43,908 nt of DNA from contig JAJDCJ010000017.1 of the NCBI GenBank assembly GCA_029260935.1, positions 1 to 43,908 of the forward strand, read 5' to 3'. The DNA is from Patescibacteria group bacterium (GTDB lineage Bacteria > Patescibacteriota > Minisyncoccia > Phycocordibacterales > Phycocordibacteraceae). A program made the position numbers and the translations under genes. This document shows, one piece after another, positions 8,441 to 16,978 of the stretch (its first letter is position 1; the number at the start of each line of letters is the position of its first letter). A model generated the notes under the pieces. That model saw nothing but the letters and a program-made list of their open reading frames with translations. It was not told the DNA's origin and did no database searches.

Positions 8441-9277
8441 CTACTCTCCGTCGACAGTCTCATCAGGAGTTGGTTCAGATTCAGCCAAAAGAAAGACAAT
8501 ATCCGAGTAGGACACAAACGTATCACGGCTTTCTGCTCGCGAAACAGATGTACTAATACCTACAAGATTACCGAAGATATTTATCAGGGGCGCGCCCGGT
8601 GTGACACGTTCATTAATCGTAGTGTGAACTGAAGCAATAGAAAGTGACTCCTCGTCTTTGAGCACCTCTGTTAGCTGTCCTGTTCCGGAAAGTGTACTCA
8701 TCGCAACGCGATTACTGCGTGCGCCATAGAGTCCAATGAGTGTTTGTCCAAGTTTGAGTGAATTGTTATCAGCTGCAGTGAGTCCTTCAATTTCAAACCT
8801 TGCATCAGTGGCACTCAGAAAAGCAATACCTGCTTCAGGGATTTTTTCAACAACTTCATATAAATGTACACCATCTCCAAATGAAACAGCATGCACACCC
8901 TCAACCATCAGCAAGTCAGTAATAATCCTTCCATCTTTTACAAATGTTCCAAGAGCAATAATAGGAGTAGAGGTTGCCTCTCCTTCATGAATGCGTGCCA
9001 CCTTGCTAAATGAATCACTTATTGATTGTGTAATAAGGTCATCTTCTTTCACTACGATAGTTGTTTCTTTGGTAATAACAGAAGCCGCCTGCTGATTATC
9101 GCTTGGCACCACAGTTTCAATAGTGCGCTCAATAACACGATTAACCGTCTGAGTGATGGCTGGAGGTGCCTGTGCAAGAAGTGACACTGTTACAATACCT
9201 GTTGCAATTGACGTCACAAAAGAGACCAGTAGTACCAGTAATATTATTTGAGATTTTGTTAGTTCTTCAAGTTCCAT
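8441..9277 (-). CDS. Membrane-anchored trypsin-like (S1C/DegP-fold) protein, probably degenerate
   Basis: N-terminal TM, then trypsin-like beta strands (ALGTFVKDGRIITDLLMVEG, PGAPLINIFGNLVGIST); catalytic GNSG replaced by PGAP. Confidence 0.6.
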   Translation of the reverse strand: MELEELTKSQIILLVLLVSFVTSIATGIVTVSLLAQAPPAITQTVNRVIERTIETVVPSDNQQAASVITKETTIVVKEDDLITQSISDSFSKVARIHEGEATSTPIIALGTFVKDGRIITDLLMVEGVHAVSFGDGVHLYEVVEKIPEAGIAFLSATDARFEIEGLTAADNNSLKLGQTLIGLYGARSNRVAMSTLSGTGQLTEVLKDEESLSIASVHTTINERVTPGAPLINIFGNLVGISTSVSRAESRDTFVSYSDIVFLLAESEPTPDETVDGE

Positions 9278-9378
9278 TGTGAGAATTATACTATAAAAAT
9301 AACGACGAATGCATACGTAAGGGTATTCATGTGTTCATGGCGTACACTGAAAACGATAACATAAGTTTAATATATTTA

Positions 9379-10608
9379 TTAACTTTTGTCAAACGTCTGA
9401 ACCGTAATACACCTCTTAAGAGCCCGTAATACAAAATCTACCTCTGCTCTCGTGATGTTGGGTCCAAAACTAAACCGAATAGTGCCTTGTGCCGCCTCTT
9501 TTCCTCGACCTAACACCTTAACTGTGTGCGATATCTGACCCGAGGCAATACAGGCAGAGCGCGGTGAAACCGCAATTCCCTCTTTGTCTAGTAACACAGT
9601 AAGGTAGTCGCCATCAATTCCGGGGATAGAAATATGTACATTATTTGCAACACGATTCTTCACTCCTCCATTGACTAAAATTGTTGGAAGTTCCTTTTTA
9701 AGGTGCTCTAAGAAATAATCACGTAACATGGTTATTCTTTCCACACGTTCCTTTCTTCCTTTTTCAGCTAATTCAAATGCGACCATCATCCCATAAATAC
9801 CCGTGGTGTTTTGTGTTCCTGGTCTCAGTGTTCTTTCTTGAGAACCACCGCGTAACACCGGATCAATGGAAACAGATGAATGTTTGTAGAGGAGCCCCAC
9901 TCCTTTTGGCCCTAAAATTTTCTGTGCATCGTAGGTAATCATGTCCGCTCCAATATGCTCCGGAGAAACCGCAACATACAGTGGTGCCTGACTCGCGTCA
10001 GTATGCAATACAGGGAGTGAACTTTCAGGAACATACTGTTGATTTTTCTGTGACCTCTTTTTTTTATACTCCTCAAGCATATGTGCAATATCTCTCAATG
10101 GCTGTATCTGACCTATCTCTCCTTGAACGAGCGCTACTGACACCAAGGCCGTGTGTGGTGTAATTAACTCAGCAATACCGTGAGGGGTAATAGCACCATT
10201 TTCGTTAGGGTCTAGGCGAGAAACCGCAACGCCACGTCGCTCTAAGTCTTCAATGGGCTCAAGGACTGATGGGTGTTCAAAAGACGAAATAATAATATGC
10301 AAACTGTCGTAGGAGGCTCCTTTCCTCACGAGGTGTTCAATAAACCCGACAAGAGCTAAATTATTTGATTCTGTACCACTTCCCGTAAACAGAAGTGTTT
10401 CCGGGCGCGCCTTAAGGGCGCGCCCGATTCGCACCCGAGCGTCTTCAATCAACAGCGATGCCTTTCTTCCTTCCTTATGGGGCGCTGAGGGGTTACCAAA
10501 AAAACGAGAGGCGTATTTCATTGCCTTCTTTACACGAGGGTCAAGTGGCGTTGACGACGCATAGTCCATGTACACGCGCTTCTTGGAAAACAACATATAT
10601 CTTTTCAT
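9379..10608 (-). CDS. Cysteine desulfurase (NifS/IscS family)
   Basis: MDYASSTPLDPRV, FTGSGTESNNLAL, HTDASQAPLYVAV, YDAQKILGPKGVGLLY, SPRSACIASGQISH. Confidence 0.94.
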   Translation of the reverse strand: MKRYMLFSKKRVYMDYASSTPLDPRVKKAMKYASRFFGNPSAPHKEGRKASLLIEDARVRIGRALKARPETLLFTGSGTESNNLALVGFIEHLVRKGASYDSLHIIISSFEHPSVLEPIEDLERRGVAVSRLDPNENGAITPHGIAELITPHTALVSVALVQGEIGQIQPLRDIAHMLEEYKKKRSQKNQQYVPESSLPVLHTDASQAPLYVAVSPEHIGADMITYDAQKILGPKGVGLLYKHSSVSIDPVLRGGSQERTLRPGTQNTTGIYGMMVAFELAEKGRKERVERITMLRDYFLEHLKKELPTILVNGGVKNRVANNVHISIPGIDGDYLTVLLDKEGIAVSPRSACIASGQISHTVKVLGRGKEAAQGTIRFSFGPNITRAEVDFVLRALKRCITVQTFDKS

Positions 10609-10640
10609 TGTAACTGAAAAAAAGATTGTATACTAAACAC

Positions 10641-11144
10641 ATGGAAAACATAGAGAGCAATGAAATTTTATCCCTAATACTCAACGCGATCTATAGCGAA
10701 TCCCCTCTAGTGCTCACCCTACTTTTTCTCGTACTTATATTAGCGCTCTATTCTTTTTTTCTTTCTCGCCGTATCTATAAACTCACCGCCGGCAAAAACG
10801 GACAATCCCTTGAATCACACATCCACAACACCGCAGAACGAGTTGAGGTACTTGAGCGTGCCGCCCACCACACTTCAAAAAACATTACCGAAATTAATAC
10901 CCGCCTTGAGGGCAGTGTCCGAGGGCTTGCGATTAAACGCTTTGACCCATTCCAACAACAAGGTGGCCAACAAAGTTTTGCTCTTGCTCTTTTAAATGAA
11001 CATGGCTCTGGTGCAGTTATTTCAGGTATTCATGTTCGCGACAATGTTCGTGTGTACGCAAAAGAAATCACCAACTTTACATCAAAACACGAACTCTCAG
11101 AAGAAGAACAAGGCGCCATACAACAAGCAAAAATGGAGCTTTAG
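10641..11144 (+). CDS. DUF4446 family protein
   Basis: N-terminal TM plus RLEGSVRGLAIKRFDPFQQQGGQQSFALALLNEHGSGAVISGIHVRDNVRVYAKEI. Confidence 0.8.
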   Translation: MENIESNEILSLILNAIYSESPLVLTLLFLVLILALYSFFLSRRIYKLTAGKNGQSLESHIHNTAERVEVLERAAHHTSKNITEINTRLEGSVRGLAIKRFDPFQQQGGQQSFALALLNEHGSGAVISGIHVRDNVRVYAKEITNFTSKHELSEEEQGAIQQAKMEL

Positions 11145-11194
11145 TAGCAAAAACCTATTTGCGTTTAAGGCCTGTCCGTGGTTTGCTTTAGTTT

Positions 11195-12676
11195 ATGTCA
11201 GAGAAAAGCTCAAAACATATCCAACCAGTGGTGGCAGTCGTTGGTCACATTGACCATGGCAAAACATCTCTTTTGGACTATATCCGCAAAAGCAAGGTTG
11301 CAGAACGCGAAACTGGTGGTATTACACAGCGTATTTCAGCATACGAGATAGAACATACTCAGAAAGAGAATGATACTCCCCGCCCTATTACATTTATTGA
11401 TACTCCAGGCCACGAAGCATTTCAAGAAATGCGCCGACGAGGTACTTCAGCTGCCGACATTGCTATTTTGGTGATCGCCGCTGACGATGGCGTAAAGCCA
11501 CAGACACTTGAAGCGTGGAATGCAATCACCACCGCAGGTATTCCTTTTATTGTTGCTTTCACTAAAATAGACAAAGACACTGCACACATTGGGCGCGCGA
11601 AGGAAAGTGCACTGAAAGAAGGTATCTACCTTGAAGGGCTCGGTGGCACTATTCCGTGGGTAGGCGTCTCTCCGAAATCAGGAGATGGAGTTTCAGAGCT
11701 TCTTGATCTTATTCTATTAGTGACTGACCTAGAAGAGATTCATTGCAATCCCTCGCTTCCCGCCCGTGCCATTGTGATTGAGTCTTCACGAGACCCAAAA
11801 ACAGGTGTTTCTGCAACGGTCATTGTGCGCGATGGCACCTTTACCGTAGGTTCATGCACCGTTGCCGACGACACATGGGCACCACTGCGCGCCATTGAAG
11901 ATGCACATGGCACCAAAGTAAAAGAAGTAAGGTGTGGTAAACCTGCCTTCATCACTGGCTTTTCAAAAGAGCCACGAGTAGGAAGCGAATTAGTAGTGGT
12001 TGCTTCTAAAAAAGAGGCGGAAGCTCTTGCCAAAGAAGGTGAAAAGCCACTCGCACAACAAAAAACATTGGACGAGAATAAAAAATGTGTCCGACTTCTT
12101 CTGAAAGCAGATACTGCCGGCTCCATAGAGGCGCTTGAATTTGAATTAAAGAAAATACCTCAGGAAAACGCTGAGTTTTTAATAGTGCAGAAAGGTGCAG
12201 GGGCGATATCAGAAAACGACGTACGCTCTCTCGTAGGGTTTGAAAACGCCATTGTCCTTGGTTTTAATGTTGGTGTTGATGCCTCCGCCAAAGACCTCGC
12301 TGAGAGGCAACATATAAAAATTGAAACGCGTCCTATTATTTATGAATTGACCGAGTGGCTTACTGAAGAAATAGAAAAGATTGCCCCACCGGCAGTTGAA
12401 CCGTCTCTACTTGGTGTCGCTAAAATAATAAAACACTTCTCCACTTCAGGAAATAAACACGTCGTTGGAGGAAAGGTTCAGGAAGGCACCATAAAATTAA
12501 GTGCATCAGTTACTATTATCCGCAGAGATATAGAAGTAGGGACTGGAAAAATCGTAAACCTACAATCACAGAAGTCAGACATTGATTCACTTTCAGAGGG
12601 TATGGAGTTTGGTGCACAAATTGAAACAAAATCAGACCTTGCAGGAGGCGATCGTATAGAAATACGAAGTGTATAA
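11195..12676 (+). CDS. infB: Translation initiation factor IF-2
   Basis: VAVVGHIDHGKTSLLDYIRKSKVAERETGGITQRISAYEI, FIDTPGHEAF, IL.AADDGVKPQT. Confidence 0.97.
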   Translation: MSEKSSKHIQPVVAVVGHIDHGKTSLLDYIRKSKVAERETGGITQRISAYEIEHTQKENDTPRPITFIDTPGHEAFQEMRRRGTSAADIAILVIAADDGVKPQTLEAWNAITTAGIPFIVAFTKIDKDTAHIGRAKESALKEGIYLEGLGGTIPWVGVSPKSGDGVSELLDLILLVTDLEEIHCNPSLPARAIVIESSRDPKTGVSATVIVRDGTFTVGSCTVADDTWAPLRAIEDAHGTKVKEVRCGKPAFITGFSKEPRVGSELVVVASKKEAEALAKEGEKPLAQQKTLDENKKCVRLLLKADTAGSIEALEFELKKIPQENAEFLIVQKGAGAISENDVRSLVGFENAIVLGFNVGVDASAKDLAERQHIKIETRPIIYELTEWLTEEIEKIAPPAVEPSLLGVAKIIKHFSTSGNKHVVGGKVQEGTIKLSASVTIIRRDIEVGTGKIVNLQSQKSDIDSLSEGMEFGAQIETKSDLAGGDRIEIRSV

Positions 12677-13000
12677 ATGAGAGAGCGTGTTATTGAAACA
12701 CTAAGAAAAGCGGCGTCTGAGTTTATAAACCTAGAGTCAAACCGTCGCTCAATGATCACAGTGACCAAAGTAACTGTAGACCGTCGCGGTGGGCGCGCGT
12801 ATGTTTTTGTGAGTGTATTGCCGGAAAAAGATACGCACGCGGCTACCGATTTTCTCAACCGACAGCGTGACGAGTTTAGACAGTATTTAAAAAAGAATAC
12901 ACGACTTCATATGTTGCCACGCATCATCTTTATGGCAGACCCAGTTATTGGCGGAACCATAGAACCTGTTGCGCAAGATACTCCTGAGGAAGAGGAATAA
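12677..13000 (+). CDS. rbfA: Ribosome-binding factor A
   Basis: Short KH-fold protein directly after infB; MRERVIETLRKAASEFI...VTVDRRGGRAYVFVSVLPE. Confidence 0.8.
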   Translation: MRERVIETLRKAASEFINLESNRRSMITVTKVTVDRRGGRAYVFVSVLPEKDTHAATDFLNRQRDEFRQYLKKNTRLHMLPRIIFMADPVIGGTIEPVAQDTPEEEE

Positions 13001-13094
13001 CCAAGAAGATACGCAAAACGTACTTTATTTGTTACACTCTCAATACCTATAGTCTTGAGCTGTATGGGCGCTCATCAAAACGATTAGGTACCAC

Positions 13095-13166
13095 GGCCAC
13101 GTGGCGAAGTGGAAACGCAGGGGTCTGCAAAACCTCGACGCGCGGGTTCGATTCCCGCCGTGGCCT
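13095..13166 (+). tRNA. tRNA-Cys(GCA)
   Basis: Acceptor GGCCACG/CGTGGCC, anticodon loop CTGCAAA, T-arm GCGGGTTCGATTCCCGC. Confidence 0.95.
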
Positions 13167-13620
13167 CAAAAAAATACGACAGTATTTTCTTTGGGCGCGG
13201 AGCACGTAAACTGCTTTACGTGCGGCGGGAATCGAAAGCCGCAGCCATATCGCTTTGCGATGGCGAGGCCGGGTAGGAGCCACTTAGGATGTTACGACTA
13301 GGGGGAGTAACATCCTTAGTGAGCTGACGCCGATTCCCGCCGTGGCCTCACGACAAAAAACGACACCTGCGTGTCGTTTTGCTGTACGTGAGGCAGCCGG
13401 AAGCATATTTCTTTTTCACTGTATTCATGGTGAAAAAGAAAAGCTGAGGCGGGGCCGAGCGCACTTAGTGTTTTAGAAGCGAAGCGAACTAAAACACTTA
13501 GTGACGAGTGGCCTCAAAATAAACGGTATCTGTGACCGATGCGTGCCGAGCAGAGCGAGGACACTTCCCGCTATATTAAATGGCCTCCAATTTAAACGGT
13601 ATCTGTGTTATTTTAGTAAC
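13167..13620 (+). repeat. tRNA-linked modular element downstream of tRNA-Cys (two units)
   Basis: Inverted copy GGCGGGAATCGAA at 13224-13236; direct copy GATTCCCGCCGTGGCCTCA near 13331-13350; two T-T mismatch hairpins (13278-13325, 13453-13513); tggcctc copies near 13510 and 13578. Confidence 0.87.
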
Positions 13621-13623
13621 GAT

Positions 13624-13705
13624 GCCGGGGTGATGGAATGGTAGACATAGGGGACTTAAAATCCCCGGGCCCTAGGCCGTGTGGGTTCGAGTCCCACTCC
13701 CGGCA
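13624..13705 (+). tRNA. tRNA-Leu(UAA)
   Basis: Acceptor GCCGGGG/CTCCCGGC region, anticodon stem-loop GGGGACTTAAAATCCCC, long variable arm. Confidence 0.95.
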
Positions 13706-14173
13706 CAAAATAAACGAGCGCGATGCGGAGCATTGCGTGACTATTATTTTTGGCCACGGCGGGAATCGAAGAGAGGCTACTGCGAAGCCCGCGAGCATAC
13801 GCGGTAGGAGCCGACGGGGTCGAGGGTACTTACTATTTTATGAGCAACGCGAAGTAAAATAGTTAGTACCGGTGACCGACCCCCACTCCCGGCACAAAAA
13901 ACTGGATGCGCATGCATCCAGTTTTTTATTTTGTGTGTAGGCCGGAGAACTCCCAACCACTCGCTTCGCTTATGTGCTGGGGAGAGGCTCGGTCACGAGT
14001 CACTAAATATTTTATTCCTCCGCGTCATAAAATACTAAGTGCTCGCGACCCCGACTCAGCGACAAGCACTCGTCGTACCTCCTCGTCTTGTATACCGCCT
14101 CCGTCTTTCGAGTCCTCTCCCAGCAGTAAAATAATAAAACTGAATGCATGCGCATCCAGTTTTTTATTTTATG
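13706..14173. repeat. Two converging tRNA-linked modular elements (tRNA-Leu(UAA) + strand; tRNA-Leu(UAG) - strand)
   Basis: T-T mismatch hairpins 13818-13877 and 13991-14050; direct copies CCCACTCCCGGCACAAAA and CCTCTCCCCAGCACATAA; inverted copies GGCCACGGCGGGAATCGAA and CTGCTGGGAGAGGACTCGAA. Confidence 0.85.
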
Positions 14174-14254
14174 TGCTGGGGAGAGGACTCGAACCTCCAC
14201 GCCCGAAGGCACCTGCTCCTAAGGCAGGCGTGTCTACCATTTCACCACCCCAGC
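14174..14254 (-). tRNA. tRNA-Leu(UAG)
   Basis: Anticodon stem-loop CTGCCTTAGGAGCAG, class II variable arm, acceptor GCTGGGG/CCCCAGC. Confidence 0.95.
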
Positions 14255-14409
14255 AATGTGCATACTGTAGCAAATTATTTTAAATTTGTCGTCAGTTATT
14301 TTTCTATATATGTTCCCATAGAACAACATTGTAATCCCATCAACCTACTATGATTAATCATAGTAGGTACTTCTTTTTGTCGCCTTAAATGTTAAGAAAT
14401 TAGGATAAC

Positions 14410-15064
14410 CATATGGGGGCAAACAAGTGGCTAAGCAAAGCATTTTGCTTGCATGTCGTCACGAATAATTATTCGTCAGCCGCTCGCAATTTCCACGCGA
14501 CCAATTTCTCTTATGAGTCAGACGAATTAGAGAAATGGAAGTACTCCTGTGGTGACCCCAGCTCGCCCGGCTCTGCCGGGCTGCGCCTCGGACATGTACA
14601 AAAAAACAGCACGCAGGTCGTCTTGTCGCCACCAGTCACTAAGTAGAATGTTTCGCTACGCTCACATTCTACTAAGTGCTGTCGGCCCCGCTTCGCCCGG
14701 CCCCGCCGGGCGCCTCGGACATGTACAAAAAAACAGCACGCAGGGCAGGTCTTTGTGTACTTGTCGTCACAAGTTGCTAAGTATTTTAGAGCGCTTCGCT
14801 TCTAAAATACTAAGCACTCGCGACCCCAGCTCGCCCGGCCCCGCCGGGCTGCGCCTCGGACATGTACGCGAAAACGCCAAGTGGTTTATGTTTCGGTCAC
14901 CACCGGTTTCTAAGTATTTTAGAGCATTTCATTTCTAAAATACTAAGAACCTTTGGTCTGGGCTCGGCTTTTCTTTTTCACCTTGAACTCAAGTGAAAAA
15001 GAAATAGAGCCTGCGCCTCGGACATGTACGCGAAAACGCCAAGCAGTTGGCGTTTTCTGTCATG
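14410..15064 (-). repeat. Array of four tRNA-linked modular units downstream of tRNA-Lys
   Basis: CGGACATGTAC at 14589, 14716, 14857 and 15019; T-T/A-A mismatch hairpins 14628-14687, 14766-14824, 14899-14957; repeated cgcccggc..gccgggc hairpins. Confidence 0.87.
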
Positions 15065-15137
15065 TCCGCCCTCTAGGACTTGAACCTAGGACCATCTCCT
15101 TAAGAGGGAGCTGCTCTACCAACTGAGCTAAGGGCGG
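15065..15137 (-). tRNA. tRNA-Lys(CUU)
   Basis: Acceptor CCGCCCT/AGGGCGG, anticodon loop CTCTTAA, T-arm CTAGGTTCAAGTCCTAG. Confidence 0.93.
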
Positions 15138-15206
15138 ATATGTACCGCCAGAAAACAAACCAGCGGAGTGTTACTACTGTAGCAAATTGCACTATTTATT
15201 CAAACA

Positions 15207-15464
15207 CTAGCGAGGTAAACCAACTCCAAATGTTGCGGTAACAACGGTAAGAATACCGAATACCGCGCTCATGATAAACAAACCAATGAATCCGTAAAGT
15301 AAGTTCTTCTTTCCTTCATCGCGCTTGGAGGCATCATCTGAGTTAAGAATAAACTGCGCAGCGCCGTACACGAAAAATGCCAGAGCAAGAGCAAACAAAA
15401 GCCCAATCAGAGGATTGATAATGTCCCGTACAACATTGCCTATAAAAACGAATAGAACTTCCAT
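15207..15464 (-). CDS. VirB2/TrbC-like T4SS pilin-type small membrane protein
   Basis: Two TM helices around FILNSDDASKRDEGKKNLLYGFIGLFIMSAVFGI. Confidence 0.7.
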   Translation of the reverse strand: MEVLFVFIGNVVRDIINPLIGLLFALALAFFVYGAAQFILNSDDASKRDEGKKNLLYGFIGLFIMSAVFGILTVVTATFGVGLPR

Positions 15465-15471
15465 ACTTTTT

Positions 15472-15687
15472 TTATTTTAAATTAACTGCCGGCACTTCAG
15501 GAACATTAGATCCACCGGAGATATTTCGCACAATTGACCCGACAAGGAATGCAACAACAATGAGAGCGAGTACGAGCGCAAGTACTATATATACCCGGGA
15601 AGAATGCGACCTGCGCGATAAATCACCCAATGCATCGGCAGGTCGCGGTGCCTCTTTTGAAGAATCAGTGGTGTGCTCTTCCCGCAC
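15472..15687 (-). CDS. Small single-TM protein in pilin cluster
   Basis: Short ORF with one TM, tightly packed between pilin-like genes on same strand. Confidence 0.5.
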   Translation of the reverse strand: MREEHTTDSSKEAPRPADALGDLSRRSHSSRVYIVLALVLALIVVAFLVGSIVRNISGGSNVPEVPAVNLK

Positions 15688-15692
15688 AAACC

Positions 15693-15986
15693 TTAGTTAG
15701 TCTGACCACTTCTCACGTCAACAACAGGTACATTGATGGTATTGTCGTCAAGGTCAAAAGTGTCGCGTACGACGTTTACAATACCCCATACCGATACCAT
15801 CACGAAAAGTGCAATAATGCCCCAAATCATAATATTGCGCCCCTCATCACGCTTGTCCTTGTTACCCGAGTTAAGAACAAAAGTAGCCAACCCCCAGAAA
15901 AAGTAAAGGAGCGCAAGCGCTACCACGATAGGGGTTGCAAGGTTAATTAAGTCACCGAACACATCCAATATGCCGAAAAGATCCAT
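15693..15986 (-). CDS. VirB2/TrbC-like T4SS pilin-type small membrane protein
   Basis: YFFWGLATFVLNSGNKDKRDEGRNIMIWGIIALFVMVSVWGIVNVV. Confidence 0.75.
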   Translation of the reverse strand: MDLFGILDVFGDLINLATPIVVALALLYFFWGLATFVLNSGNKDKRDEGRNIMIWGIIALFVMVSVWGIVNVVRDTFDLDDNTINVPVVDVRSGQTN

Positions 15987-16083
15987 AAGTTTATTTTAAT
16001 ATATTAATTATTTTTATACCCCGTCAGTATAACATTTTGAACACTCAAAATCGGTACACAAAAATCGTGTGTGGATAGTCACT

Positions 16084-16548
16084 TTATCGCCTACAATCGC
16101 CAATCCCAAGAATACAAAACCCCCCTCTAAACAAGCCGAACCGCCGTCGCGACTGATCTAGTGCGCCCGGGGGAAGCTGATTCACACTATCGTCAGGGGC
16201 GATATGAAGACTCGGAACTGAATCATCAGGTGTGGCAAAAGGACCCGTAAATGGGAGTGTGTTTGCAGGAGCACCGCCCGGTATGTCATGGAGCCCTCCG
16301 CCAGGGAAAAAAGTCCTTTGCACTACCGCCAACAACCCTGAAACTGACAAGATAAGGAAAAGCGCCACCAGCCCCCACACCATGCGCTCCTTTCCCTTTT
16401 TACGCTCATCTTTCTCTCCTGACTTTAAAATAAAATTGGCAATACCCCAAAAGAAATAAAGTAAAGCAAGTGCTACCAAAACCGGTACTATGGCCTGCGC
16501 CAAACCTGTTGCTATGCCTATAATGTCAGTAAGTGTTCCTGGTGCCAT
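16084..16548 (-). CDS. VirB2/TrbC-like T4SS pilin-type membrane protein with extended C-terminus
   Basis: YFFWGIANFILKSGEKDERKKGKERMVWGLVALFLILSVSGLLAVV. Confidence 0.72.
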   Translation of the reverse strand: MAPGTLTDIIGIATGLAQAIVPVLVALALLYFFWGIANFILKSGEKDERKKGKERMVWGLVALFLILSVSGLLAVVQRTFFPGGGLHDIPGGAPANTLPFTGPFATPDDSVPSLHIAPDDSVNQLPPGALDQSRRRFGLFRGGFCILGIGDCRR

Positions 16549-16555
16549 ATATACC

Positions 16556-16978
16556 TTACGGAGTTAATCCTTCAACGGTACCCTGAATTGCAAACGAAAG
16601 TGCCTGCGCCCCAAGCAGTATAAGCGCACCTAGAATTGCCCAGAAAATATTTTTCTTTGCGTTCTTCAACCCCTCTGTATCTCCAGTTGCCGAAGACTGC
16701 ACAAAACGAAACCCAATATAGACAATAAATAGCACAATAATAGGAAACCCAATGGCAATGGCAACTCCTAAGATACCTTCCAAAAACTCGCTGAGTGTCC
16801 CGAAACCGATAGGGTTGCATAACTCACCCGGCGGACACTCAGCGCCAAATGAAATAAAAGGGAGTAAAAACAGCGCGAGTGCGAGTCGGGCTGTTGAAAT
16901 GTATGTATGTATCATAAAAATATAACTACTAACACTATTATTGTACCCTAAGAAGCGCTTGAAGGGCCTGCTGTCCAC
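16556..16978 (-). CDS. VirB2/TrbC-like pilin-type membrane protein with signal peptide
   Basis: Signal-like region then ...GFRFVQSSATGDTEGLKNAKKNIFWAILGALILLGAQAL; the true start is probably an internal Met, avoiding overlap with the next gene. Confidence 0.65.
   Translation of the reverse strand: MDSRPFKRFLGYNNSVSSYIFMIHTYISTARLALALFLLPFISFGAECPPGELCNPIGFGTLSEFLEGILGVAIAIGFPIIVLFIVYIGFRFVQSSATGDTEGLKNAKKNIFWAILGALILLGAQALSFAIQGTVEGLTP

Noticed and set aside
13906-14283. ORFs of 125 aa and 129 aa in the 13.9-14.9 kb zone
   Set aside because: They translate hairpin repeats and tRNA sequence; no protein-like features.
14410-15064. CRISPR array
   Set aside because: Repeats are imperfect, composed of different hairpins, anchored to a tRNA, and no cas genes are visible.
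13095-15064. Classical integron with attC cassettes
   Set aside because: No tyrosine recombinase IntI and no RYYYAAC/GTTRRRY boxes; cassettes contain no ORFs. Only the folded-hairpin analogy is retained as a hypothesis.
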